Shown: positions 53,601-61,877 of the stretch, piece by piece | Position numbering within the stretch: position 1 is the stretch's first letter | Layout of the letters: each line of letters begins with the position of its first letter | DNA from: G020350405 sp964513655 | GTDB lineage: Bacteria; Planctomycetota; Phycisphaerae; Sedimentisphaerales; Anaerobacaceae | Assembly: GCA_964513655.1 (NCBI GenBank) | Contig: CAZENQ010000002.1 | Location: 1-64,000 of the forward strand | Reading direction: 5' to 3' | DNA: 64,000 nt | Translations under genes and position numbers: made by a program | The notes under the pieces: model-generated | Told to the model about the DNA's origin: nothing | Seen by the model: the letters and a program-made list of their open reading frames with translations, nothing else | The model's database searches: none

Positions 53601-53766
53601 GTCGGGCGTGCCCATAGTCAGCAAGATACCGATCATTGGGCGGTTGTTTCGTAACCGCAGCGTGGTTAAGGACAGCAAAATTCTGTTAGTGCTTGTTAAA
53701 CCGACCATCATTTTGCAGGAGGAAGTGGAAGCTGAGGCGATTGCCGCGATGGAAGACAGCTTTTGA
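50683..53766 (+). CDS. Secretin-family protein with long N-terminal TPR/coiled-coil region
   Basis: A 1027-residue exported protein. TTG 50683 was chosen because GGAGGAGG lies seven bases before it. A signal peptide (KPLLVILVSFLFLTSVLLGV) is followed by about 480 residues of TPR-like and coiled-coil sequence (KRGFYKAAEQSFLRAQDYEE; AYQKQQRYEEALGQLESLLA), a small N-domain-like region (about 510-600), a Gly/Glu-rich linker, and the C-terminal secretin domain: GHQVAIEARFLLVGENFLED, ATQAHRDAKALTAPKVSVLS, RVETRVSVPDGGTLLLGGQK and KIPIIGRLFRNRSVVKDSKI. Secretins form outer-membrane channels for type II secretion or pili. No other secretion gene adjoins it; the giant beta-helix gene follows. Confidence 0.9.
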   Translation: MDTARYLIKSFGQKPLLVILVSFLFLTSVLLGVARPQANDADKKIVRQVAQKWIQVGTEQYKRGFYKAAEQSFLRAQDYEEYLTAAEREKLTELVEKTHGRVIERERILDNIRKADELVKQGEAKKARSLLEQARDSEYVTEQERKLITESLKKLEGQSDEQDKEAVALYDRSVGFYRAGRLEEARKGFIELTKSGILSAPLGERPEDYLVKIDSILAERAESESSAEARPQELQSGDATIVKDELLEFGAESFERLEEQERAALTTAPEQVVDEGNYIKVINRRRSILQSHTKAVFSDVVAKAKSYISEGEFSKAKEAVETAERTVNKNQLFLGDDLFRQYSEELQQLNGQIAQGQKQRGQQLQEQKRIEAVAAQSRYREQMETDREKRIAELMVNATAYQKQQRYEEALGQLESLLAIDPMNDDAMILRDTLNDVVSFRKQLEVQRETDMERVRTLMETEKAMIPYAQEITHPKDWREIIASPFRVPDEAIGQNPADVAVYKQLDEIVDLSELTSEMPLSEAIGELKNSVEPPLNVFVNWRDLYDNADIDQTTPINMDPISAISLGTALDLLLEAVSGGFAELRYAVENGVVTIATEESLQIELKTLVYDVTDLLGRPADFWAETGGDVAVGGEGEAGTEQLGEQDERDREELLQEAMLRSDNLILLIQETIEPDSWYDAGGEGTATVYENKKLIVHQSLRVHNEISKLLSDLRKSLGHQVAIEARFLLVGENFLEDIGLDVDFAYDRGEPGGRVGLVTFDQRHAIHTIPTETGITGSLPTAITGLGGALAGIAIEGGYGNLLLDDLEVHFLLRATQAHRDAKALTAPKVSVLSGESATFRVQRYRRYPYEIEPDIEEIGDFGNFRWTIDYEEGYVVSGTLLNITPTIMHDKKHVLLNIVTELRDFLGFQPFDIQLPILAGPGGQGSTEDSVYTILFPETEISRVETRVSVPDGGTLLLGGQKLTSEVEKESGVPIVSKIPIIGRLFRNRSVVKDSKILLVLVKPTIILQEEVEAEAIAAMEDSF

Positions 53767-54020
53767 ACTTCTGATGGTTTATAGGTTTTTTGCGATTATA
53801 AGCGTGTTTTTACAAGACGAGATTGCAGCTCTTTTTGGCCCCCTGGGGCGGCATTTTAAGGATTTGTAGAATTTTGAAAATTTTTTTGAAAAAGAGTGTA
53901 ACAAATGGCGAGGTTGGGTGCACTTAGTAGTAGGTGCACACAGGAGCATCGCATTATGTGTACAATTAAGGTAACCAGGACAGTAGGATAAATCATAGTT
54001 TTTTGGGGTAATGATAAAAA

Positions 54021-57000
54021 ATGAAGCGTCAAATTCTGTTTAGCTTGTTGATTTTGCTGTTTATGCAGGCTATTGCCGCTGCGAAGATTATACGCGTTTC
54101 GCCTTCGTCAAGGCAGTATCCCACCATTCAGAGCGGCATCAACGACGCTGTGGACGGCGACACGGTGGAGGTTGCTCGCGGCATCTACACCGGCGAGGAT
54201 AACCGCAACCTGGACTTCAGTGCCGGTTTGTTGCCCGTGGGCGGCGTGCCCCAGACAAGGGCTATAACCCTTAGAAGCACCATTAATCCTGCTTTTCCCG
54301 ACTGGGACATTATTGCCAACACAATAATTGACTGCGGCGGCAAGCCAGACCATGTCATAGGTGCGGATAATGGGGCGGCGAATCGCGCCTTCTGGTTCCA
54401 CCGCGGCGAAGGCCCCAATACCGTAGTTATGGGATTTACCATCAGAAACGGCTACACCAGGGGCCACAAAGGGGCTGACGGGACCCCCGACCTGCCCCTC
54501 GGTCCAATGGACTGGACGCCGCCGATGCACAACGGCCAACACTGGCCCTTTGACACCGAATGGGGCGACCCCGAACTTCCGCCAATTGCTGATTACGGCA
54601 GCGACGCGCCTTTTATGGCCCGGGGTTACGGCGGCGCCATCCTATGCGGGATAGATGCCAGGAACCTACCTGATGACCGGAATGCCTGCTCGCCGACCAT
54701 AAAGTACTGCATAATCGAAGACTGTACGGTAGCGGGCGGCGAGGGCGGCAGGGGCGCCGACGGCAAGGACTCCCCGCAGGGCGGGTGGCAATGGTATGCC
54801 GCCGAAGCTTATGTTGAACCGTTTACCCCCGGTTGCATGCCGATTGACCTGACGGTTAGCCCGGAACTCATCTGCGATCCCGAGGCGGAGCCCAACGACG
54901 AACCGCAGGAGCGAGAACCGTTCACCTCGGAGAATGGCCAGTGGGGCGGCAGGGGCGGCAACGGGCATGGAATGGGCCTTGGTGCCGCTATCGCCTGCAG
55001 GAACGCAAGCAGCCCAATAATTACCGATTGTATATTCAGAAATAATATTGCCCGGGGCGGCATCGGCGGCGACGGCGGCAACGGCGGCAACCCTTACACT
55101 GAAGATTTCGGGTTGACCTGGGACGGGGATGAGGCCTCAGGCGGTGACGCCGGATGGGGCTGGGGTGACGGCACAGGTGGCGTCATTTATTCTGAAGGCG
55201 GCGGTGGTCCAATCGTAACCAATTGTACATTCGAAGGCAGTGCCGCGACTATCGGCCTCGGCGGCGAAGGTGGCGCCAGGAGCCAGGGCAACGACGCTGA
55301 CCCGCCGACTTTCGAGGGCTTTAACGGTATAGCCGTGCCCGATGGTTATATTTCCGGGGGCGTGGCTTACTACAAAGCGGGTACAAATGCGAGCTTCACC
55401 AACTGTACGTTCACGAACAACAGGGCCTACGAAATCTCGTATTGGTACCAGATTTACGCGGCTATTGGATTGCCGGGATACGGCGGGCTTCCCGCGGTCA
55501 GGTCCACAGTGGGAGGGGCGCTGTATTTTTATGGCAATAACAATGTTAATCTTAATAACTGCGACTTCATAGACAACCTCGGCGGGGCGATATATTTCGG
55601 AGACGACTGTAATGTAATCATTCACAATAGCTACGACCCCAGCCGGGCGTGTTTATTCTCCGGCAATTCCGACCCCAACGACGGGGGCGACCTTGAGACA
55701 GATACACATATAGACTTTGGGGCCGGCGGCGCTTTGTATATCGGTTCCAGATGTACTGTGGACCTTCGAAACTGTACGTTCGGGGGCAATTCGGCCGCGA
55801 ATGACGGCGGGGCTGTCAAGTGCAAGAGTGATGCCACGCTTACGGACTGCTCATTCGGCAACAATGTAGCGGGCCGCTTTGGGGGCGGAATGGACGTCTA
55901 TGGCGGCGTACCACTGACATTAGACTTTAACAGCTGCAGTTTCGTCTCAAATGAGGCGAGATATGGCGGCGGTATCTCTGCAGAGTTGGCCGATATCAAT
56001 TTCACCAACTGTTACGTTGGTAATAACAAGGCGCTGGAAGGCGGAGGAATGGACCTTGTCTCAGCAGACGTCGAGATTATAGGCGGCGACATTACCGGAA
56101 ATCGTGCCACGGCCTATAACGGCGGCGGCGTGAATTGTCAGTACACCGACCTGCTGATCCGCGACAGCCTTGTCAGGAATAATATAGCCGATGGTATCTG
56201 GGCGTCCGGCGGCGGAATCAGTCTTGACGGCAGAGGCTCTCATCAGGTCCAAAACTGCCTTTTCGCCAGCAACTCTGCGGCTGACTACGGCGGCGCGATA
56301 CACTGTTACAGTGCAACGCCCGAGATTGAAAACTGCACGTTTGCCGCTAACGTTGCAGGCACGTACGGCGGCGGAATATTTGCCAACTGGGATTCATTAC
56401 CGCAGATTTCCGACTCGATAATCACAAACTGTAATAACCACGCCATACATGAGGAGGACCCGAGCGGCGATGCACTGGTAGAATACAGTCTATTCTACAA
56501 TAATATCCATGGCGACTACTACGATTCCGGCACGCAGTTGACTTACACGGGTCCTTCTGAAATTGGCAACATTCCGGGCGGCAGTAATAATATATACGGT
56601 GACCCGCTGTTTGTAAGCGGGCCGTTAGGCATGTTCTATCTTAGCCAGACAGCTGCGGGTCAGTTTTCTGACAGTCCTGCCGTGGACGCTGGCAGCGTCC
56701 TGGCTGCAAGCGTTGGGTTGGATGCGTCCACGACACGAACAGACAACGTCGGCGACGCGGGTGTAGTTGATTTAGGTTATCATTATGCCACGCTAATCAG
56801 CACTTCTTTGTTCCGGCTGACCGTAAGCGTTACCGGCGGGATGGGTACAGTCGAGGTGACCTCGCCCGCGCCGGTCCTTTACGACGCGGTCTCCGATGCT
56901 TACTGGTACTATGGCGGCACCGTTGTAACGGTTACTGCGACGCCCGCTGCCGGGTGGCGAGTTGAGGCCTGGGGCGGAACCGACGACGATTCTTCCACTG

Positions 57001-60000
57001 AGACAACCAATACTGTTTTTATGAATGCCGACAAGAATGTGAGCGTAAGCTTCGATATGCCGCGTACTATTACTGTCGGCGACGTCGGCTATCCTACTAT
57101 TGAGTCGGCGGTGCGCGATGCGCGACCCGGCGATAATGTCCTGGTACCTCCCGGCGTTTGGTACGGCCCGACAATACTGTTGAACAAACCCATTACGCTG
57201 AGGGCTATGGACCCCAACGACCCGTCAGCAACAATTCTTGACGGCACTGATTATGTTGAGCGTCGTATCAACTTTGGCCAAAATGCGGATTCGCGTTGCG
57301 TTTTAGAGGGTTTTACTATCCAGAACTGTGGGTGGCAGCCCGGCTTAATGATCGACCCCGTGGACTGTCCGGGTGAGAACGGCGTAGACGGTCCCGGTGT
57401 TGAAGGCGGCGCAATCAGAATCGCAGACGGAGCCAGCCCGACTATCAAGAACTGTATAATCAGGGATAATCTGATGCGCGGCGGCGATGCCTCTGGCGGC
57501 TGCGGCGCCGATGAGACCCACAACGCTGGTCGAGGCGGCTGGGGAGGGTGGGCGCGCGGCGGCGGGGTATACTGCGGCAAAGGCAGCGAGCCGACCTTTA
57601 TAAACTGCCAAATCATCGATAATCACGCCGGCGGCGGCAACGGCGGCGACGGCGGTGACGATGCGGACCCCGGCGGAATGCCCAACTACGGCGGTAACTG
57701 GAGCACGCTGTCGATGGCGATTGGAGACCCCTGTGAACCGCTTTTACCGCCCTATCCTGACATTCATCCGGAGGATTTGAGTTGGGAGCTTTTGCCCGGG
57801 GTCGATTTGTGGACGGTCTGGACGGATTACCGGGGGCCGCCTTACATGGGAGACTATCGGTGGTACAGTGCATACGGCGGTGGTGTATTCTGTGATACTG
57901 ACAGCGCCGTTACATTTATAAACTGCACAATCAACGGCAATCGCACATCCGGCGGGATGAGCGGTGAGGGTGGCGTCTGGGTAGCGGGGGATAATGACAT
58001 GGAGCCGGAAATAAGCTATCAACTACCCAGCTATGGCGCTGGCATATACTGTTCGGCGGATTCCAATGTAATGTTCATCGGTTGCACGATAACGGACAAT
58101 ACTGCTGTCAGGCCGGACGAAGACCGTGACGCGTATTTCAATCCTCAACCGGGTGCCGACGATTATCTACGCGCATACTATCACCTTGACCCCTACACGG
58201 GGCACGGCGGCGGCGTTTGTGCCGAGGGAACCGCTATGGTTACGTTTGTGGACTGCTTCGTCGGCCGAAACAAGGCCTCTCTCGGAGGCGGGATATACTA
58301 TAGAGACTCAAATGCCAGGGTTGTCGACAGCAGCTTCGAATCCAACATAGCATATCGCGGCGGCGCATTGTTGGGCATTGACGGTCCGGCAACTGTTATC
58401 GGCTGCGATTTTACCAATAACGAGTCTTTTGGCATGGTCACCGACCCCTGTGGCGAGGACAACGACCCGAACGAATATGACCCGAACCGCAACTATTATC
58501 TACCCGGTGACGGAGGTGGGATGTACGCTGACAGGATGACGGGTCAAGTTATTGATTGCACGTTTATCGGCAACGAGGCCGGGGCCTCCGGCGGTGGCAT
58601 ATTCTTCAGCGGAGAAACCGATGACGAGCTTACAAACTGCCTGCTGGCAGGCAATATGGCCGGAAGGAACGGCGGCGGTGTATCGGCGAGTTTGCTTACG
58701 CAACTGCAGGTTTCCAACTGCACGATAACTGACAACTTAGTCTCAGGAGGTTTCTTTGCAAACAAGGCCGGAGGCGGTGTATACTGCTCCGATGGGGGCA
58801 ATACTTTTATCATTGATAGTATTCTGTGGGACAACTCGGCCGACTTCGGGAACGAGATTGCGATTGGTACCAACATAAGCTCTGGTGCGGTCAGCGTCAG
58901 CTATAGCGACGTTCAGGGCGGCGCCTTGGGCGTGTGGGTCGATCCCGGCTGCGTCCTGAATTGGGATGACGCCAACAATTTACATGGCACCAGCGCTGAC
59001 GCCCCGGTTTTCGTTTTCGGTGATTTAGGCAACTTTGGTGACTCAGGCGGTTTTTTCCTGAGTCAGCCTGCTGCCGATTCAAATCAGATACAACTGAGCC
59101 CCTGTGTTGATGCAGGCAGCGACGCTGCACACTCTCTCGATATGTACAGGCACACAACCCGCACAGATGGCGTGCTTGATGGTCTCGACCCGTCTGATTA
59201 TCCTGACGCTCAGGTGGATATTGGCTATCATTATGTTCTGAGGAGCGATTTAGTCGGCGATTTTGATTATGACGGCGATGTTGATGCGGCTGATTTGTAT
59301 AGGTTTAACCTGCACTGGCTGAACGTGGGCTGCGAGTTCCCTGATTGGTGTCACGGCAAGGATTTGAATCGTGACGGTGTTGTTAACCTGGAGGATTATG
59401 CACTGTTTGCGCAGAATTTCCTGGAATTTGATGAAATGCCTCCGACGCCCGACCCGATGACGTGGGCGGTTCCACCTTACTCGACGAGTCAGACCGATAT
59501 TACGATGCTTGCGACAACAGCTCGCGACAATTCCGGCTCAGAGGTGGAATATCAATTTGAGCGTTACTACTTCGCGTCGGGTGATGTCTACCGCATCTGG
59601 GATTGGAATCCCAGTGAGACACACGTTGATTCGGGTCTTATAACAGGCCAGAAATACGGCTATAGGGTTAGGGCAAGAGACGCCGCCCATAACATGACTG
59701 ACTGGTCATATATCGGCTATGCCGTGGCGGGTGAACTGGTGGACCGCACGCCGCCGACGCCTGACCCTATGACATGGCAGACTGAGCCTGCGGCCTCAGA
59801 AACTTCAGCTACAATGAGAGCGACCACCGCCACGGACCCCAGCGGAGGCGTGCAATACTATTTTGAGGAAACTTCGAACCTGCCGGGCGGAGATGACAGC
59901 GACTGGCAGAATGAATCAACCTATACCGATACGGGCCTGATGACCGGAGTCGCGTATAGCTATAGAGTGAAGGCTCGCGATGGGTCTGTGTGGCGCAACG

Positions 60001-60395
60001 AAACCGGTTGGTCGAGCACGGTAACAGTTATACCTGAGGAGGGAGTTGAGGAGGACGTGAATTCACCGTGGCCTGTGATGTGGGACCCGAATGCAATCAA
60101 TAATGGCCAGCCTTACGAAACCGGCTCAGGATTCAATGCCTGGGCTCATATGACAGCAGCGGTAGCGACAGACCCCGAAGGTGCCGGCGTGCAGTATTAC
60201 TTCGAATGTGTTCAGTATCCCGGCATCTTTCCTAATGGCTACAGCAGTGGCTGGACAGATCTACCGATATGGGATGTTCCAGTAGGCAGAACGAATCAGG
60301 GCCTCATGTTCCGTTTCAGGGTACGGGACCTTTCGCCGAACCTCAACGAGAGTGACTGGTCAACTACTCTACCGGCCTATCCTTTCCCGTACTAA
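54021..60395 (+). CDS. Giant exported beta-helix protein with dockerin-like and FN3-like modules
   Basis: A 2124-residue exported protein (signal peptide ends QAIAAA). It has two right-handed beta-helix regions. The first covers about 25-925 (YPTIQSGINDAVDGDTVEVA; repeated GGGI/GGAI turns with N-C-T-F). An InlB-like beta unit follows at about 930-1015 (LTVSVTGGMGTVEVTSPAPV; VTATPAAGWRVEAWGG). The second helix (about 1015-1735) begins YPTIESAVRDARPGDNVLVP. Next is a dockerin-like pair (DFDYDGDVDAADLYRFNLHW; DLNRDGVVNLEDYALFAQNF), then three FN3-like repeats each starting near PTPDPMTW. The repeated helix turns contain many Cys and Gly. Such proteins bind or cleave polysaccharide; no lyase residues can be assigned. 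A strong terminator follows. Confidence 0.9.
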   Translation: MKRQILFSLLILLFMQAIAAAKIIRVSPSSRQYPTIQSGINDAVDGDTVEVARGIYTGEDNRNLDFSAGLLPVGGVPQTRAITLRSTINPAFPDWDIIANTIIDCGGKPDHVIGADNGAANRAFWFHRGEGPNTVVMGFTIRNGYTRGHKGADGTPDLPLGPMDWTPPMHNGQHWPFDTEWGDPELPPIADYGSDAPFMARGYGGAILCGIDARNLPDDRNACSPTIKYCIIEDCTVAGGEGGRGADGKDSPQGGWQWYAAEAYVEPFTPGCMPIDLTVSPELICDPEAEPNDEPQEREPFTSENGQWGGRGGNGHGMGLGAAIACRNASSPIITDCIFRNNIARGGIGGDGGNGGNPYTEDFGLTWDGDEASGGDAGWGWGDGTGGVIYSEGGGGPIVTNCTFEGSAATIGLGGEGGARSQGNDADPPTFEGFNGIAVPDGYISGGVAYYKAGTNASFTNCTFTNNRAYEISYWYQIYAAIGLPGYGGLPAVRSTVGGALYFYGNNNVNLNNCDFIDNLGGAIYFGDDCNVIIHNSYDPSRACLFSGNSDPNDGGDLETDTHIDFGAGGALYIGSRCTVDLRNCTFGGNSAANDGGAVKCKSDATLTDCSFGNNVAGRFGGGMDVYGGVPLTLDFNSCSFVSNEARYGGGISAELADINFTNCYVGNNKALEGGGMDLVSADVEIIGGDITGNRATAYNGGGVNCQYTDLLIRDSLVRNNIADGIWASGGGISLDGRGSHQVQNCLFASNSAADYGGAIHCYSATPEIENCTFAANVAGTYGGGIFANWDSLPQISDSIITNCNNHAIHEEDPSGDALVEYSLFYNNIHGDYYDSGTQLTYTGPSEIGNIPGGSNNIYGDPLFVSGPLGMFYLSQTAAGQFSDSPAVDAGSVLAASVGLDASTTRTDNVGDAGVVDLGYHYATLISTSLFRLTVSVTGGMGTVEVTSPAPVLYDAVSDAYWYYGGTVVTVTATPAAGWRVEAWGGTDDDSSTETTNTVFMNADKNVSVSFDMPRTITVGDVGYPTIESAVRDARPGDNVLVPPGVWYGPTILLNKPITLRAMDPNDPSATILDGTDYVERRINFGQNADSRCVLEGFTIQNCGWQPGLMIDPVDCPGENGVDGPGVEGGAIRIADGASPTIKNCIIRDNLMRGGDASGGCGADETHNAGRGGWGGWARGGGVYCGKGSEPTFINCQIIDNHAGGGNGGDGGDDADPGGMPNYGGNWSTLSMAIGDPCEPLLPPYPDIHPEDLSWELLPGVDLWTVWTDYRGPPYMGDYRWYSAYGGGVFCDTDSAVTFINCTINGNRTSGGMSGEGGVWVAGDNDMEPEISYQLPSYGAGIYCSADSNVMFIGCTITDNTAVRPDEDRDAYFNPQPGADDYLRAYYHLDPYTGHGGGVCAEGTAMVTFVDCFVGRNKASLGGGIYYRDSNARVVDSSFESNIAYRGGALLGIDGPATVIGCDFTNNESFGMVTDPCGEDNDPNEYDPNRNYYLPGDGGGMYADRMTGQVIDCTFIGNEAGASGGGIFFSGETDDELTNCLLAGNMAGRNGGGVSASLLTQLQVSNCTITDNLVSGGFFANKAGGGVYCSDGGNTFIIDSILWDNSADFGNEIAIGTNISSGAVSVSYSDVQGGALGVWVDPGCVLNWDDANNLHGTSADAPVFVFGDLGNFGDSGGFFLSQPAADSNQIQLSPCVDAGSDAAHSLDMYRHTTRTDGVLDGLDPSDYPDAQVDIGYHYVLRSDLVGDFDYDGDVDAADLYRFNLHWLNVGCEFPDWCHGKDLNRDGVVNLEDYALFAQNFLEFDEMPPTPDPMTWAVPPYSTSQTDITMLATTARDNSGSEVEYQFERYYFASGDVYRIWDWNPSETHVDSGLITGQKYGYRVRARDAAHNMTDWSYIGYAVAGELVDRTPPTPDPMTWQTEPAASETSATMRATTATDPSGGVQYYFEETSNLPGGDDSDWQNESTYTDTGLMTGVAYSYRVKARDGSVWRNETGWSSTVTVIPEEGVEEDVNSPWPVMWDPNAINNGQPYETGSGFNAWAHMTAAVATDPEGAGVQYYFECVQYPGIFPNGYSSGWTDLPIWDVPVGRTNQGLMFRFRVRDLSPNLNESDWSTTLPAYPFPY

Positions 60396-60422
60396 CGACG
60401 AAAACGTAATAGTGACCAAATT

Positions 60423-60448
60423 AGCCCCGGCTGTGCCGGGGCTTTTTT
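60423..60448 (+). terminator. Rho-independent terminator after the giant beta-helix gene
   Basis: An 8-base-pair perfect stem (AGCCCCGG with CCGGGGCT), five-base loop and six T. It lies between convergent genes, 28 bases after the stop codon. Confidence 0.92.
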
Positions 60449-60466
60449 ACTTTTGGAAAGCCCCCT

Positions 60467-61789
60467 TTATTTGCTCTTGAGCGCTTGGTAGCCATAGTGT
60501 GCCATCAGGTTGTCGAGTATAACCATTGCCGTGTAGTTCTCGGCAACCGGCCATATGCGGGCCACAATCGTCGGGTCTCGCCTAGTGATGGCTGCCAGCT
60601 TTTTGTTCTCTATGGTATATTTGTCAATCGTCGTCTGTGGCTTGTCAATCGTCGGTGTCGGTTTGACAGCGAGTCTTACAACGATTGGTTGTCCTGTGGA
60701 AAGACCGCCTGTGATACCGCCGGCGTTATTCGAATCGAAAACAACTTTGCCGTTTTCGGCGCGCATTTGGTCGTTGTTTTCGATGCCGGTCATATCTTTA
60801 ACGGCAAAGCCGGCGCCGACCTCAACGCCCTTGACGGCACCGATTCCGAGCATTTTGCCCAACTGGCCGTCGAGCTTATCGAAGACCGGCTCGCCCAGAC
60901 CGGTCGGCACACCGGTTACGACCACTTCGACTATACCGCCGGCCGAATCACCCGTCTTGGCAATCTTATTGCAGGCATCGACCATCTTCTGTGCTGCGTC
61001 AATGTCGGGACAGTTAACTATCGGGTGCACTCCGTATTTGTCCCGGACCTCGGTGCCCTTTATCTTCGGGGCTTTGCCGCGGATATCATCGATTTGTTGC
61101 TCAATCTCAGCCAATATTTTCATCTTTTCCAGAAATCGCATCTCCATTGTTATGCGGTCTTTGACATAGATTTCCTGGTAAAACGGGTCGAGGTCGCTGC
61201 GCATTTTTTTGTAGTTATTGGAGTACTCAAGGGCCTGCTCGGCAGCCACATCCGGGGACCGTACACCGGCGATTTCTCTTACATATGCAAAGACCTCTAT
61301 GCCGCATTTTTTCAGCACTTTTTTGGCGACATATCCGGCCGCAACGATGGTGGATGTATAGCGCCCGCTGAATATACCGGCGCCGATGGCGTCGTCGTCA
61401 GGGCCGTATTTTATGAATGAGGCATAGGATGCGTGGCCCGGCCGGGGCGTGCGGTTCGTGTCCTGATATTGCTTGATGTGAACAAAATGCCGGTCGAGGT
61501 TGGGAATCAGGATTGTAAGCGGAGTCCCGTTCGTATGGTTTCTGTTCCCTGCTCCCTCAATCGTATCGGTGGCATTTAGCCCGGAGTATATAATCGGAAG
61601 GTCAGGCTCTTTTCGCGGACTGGATAATTCGTCCGCGCCAGGCTTTCGCAGAAGTAAATCTCCGTAAATCTCCTGCTCGGTCAATAACATCCCGGGTGGA
61701 TGTCCCTGCACGACGGCCGTTAAGCCTTCTTGGTAGGAACCGCCTGCAACAGTTACCTGAAACATTCGTCCTATGTGACAGCCAATCAT
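60467..61789 (-). CDS. aroC: Divergent chorismate synthase
   Basis: A 440-residue protein of the AroC family, which converts EPSP to chorismate with reduced FMN. ATG 61789 follows AAGGAGAG; the frame open to 61912 adds 41 unrelated residues. Family-like segments: YQEGLTAVVQGHPPGMLLTE, PRPGHASYASFIKYG with the PGHA histidine, GVPTGLGEPVFDKLDGQLGK, KGVEVGAGF, SNNAGGITGGLSTGQPIVVR and VKPTPTIDKPQTTID. However, the hallmark GESHG near the N-terminus is GGSYQ (Tyr19 in place of the conserved His) and SSARETAAR is replaced by FSGRYTSTI. The protein is also about 50 residues longer than usual. With aroA upstream the assignment is likely, but catalysis may differ. Confidence 0.85.
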   Translation of the reverse strand: MIGCHIGRMFQVTVAGGSYQEGLTAVVQGHPPGMLLTEQEIYGDLLLRKPGADELSSPRKEPDLPIIYSGLNATDTIEGAGNRNHTNGTPLTILIPNLDRHFVHIKQYQDTNRTPRPGHASYASFIKYGPDDDAIGAGIFSGRYTSTIVAAGYVAKKVLKKCGIEVFAYVREIAGVRSPDVAAEQALEYSNNYKKMRSDLDPFYQEIYVKDRITMEMRFLEKMKILAEIEQQIDDIRGKAPKIKGTEVRDKYGVHPIVNCPDIDAAQKMVDACNKIAKTGDSAGGIVEVVVTGVPTGLGEPVFDKLDGQLGKMLGIGAVKGVEVGAGFAVKDMTGIENNDQMRAENGKVVFDSNNAGGITGGLSTGQPIVVRLAVKPTPTIDKPQTTIDKYTIENKKLAAITRRDPTIVARIWPVAENYTAMVILDNLMAHYGYQALKSK

Positions 61790-61877
61790 TTCTAATCTCT
61801 CCTTAACAAACTTAATTGTAACTCTATTTGGCCTCAGGCAAGAACCTTTAGGGTGGATACGCAACCAATTTTTTTTG

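Noticed and set aside
60621..60669. A period-7 array inside aroC, similar to the intergenic heptad arrays
   Set aside because: The segment encodes TPTIDKPQTTIDK, where chorismate synthases normally have a KPTxSIxxPQxTID stretch. The repeated TIDK explains the 21-base periodicity, so it is probably coincidental.
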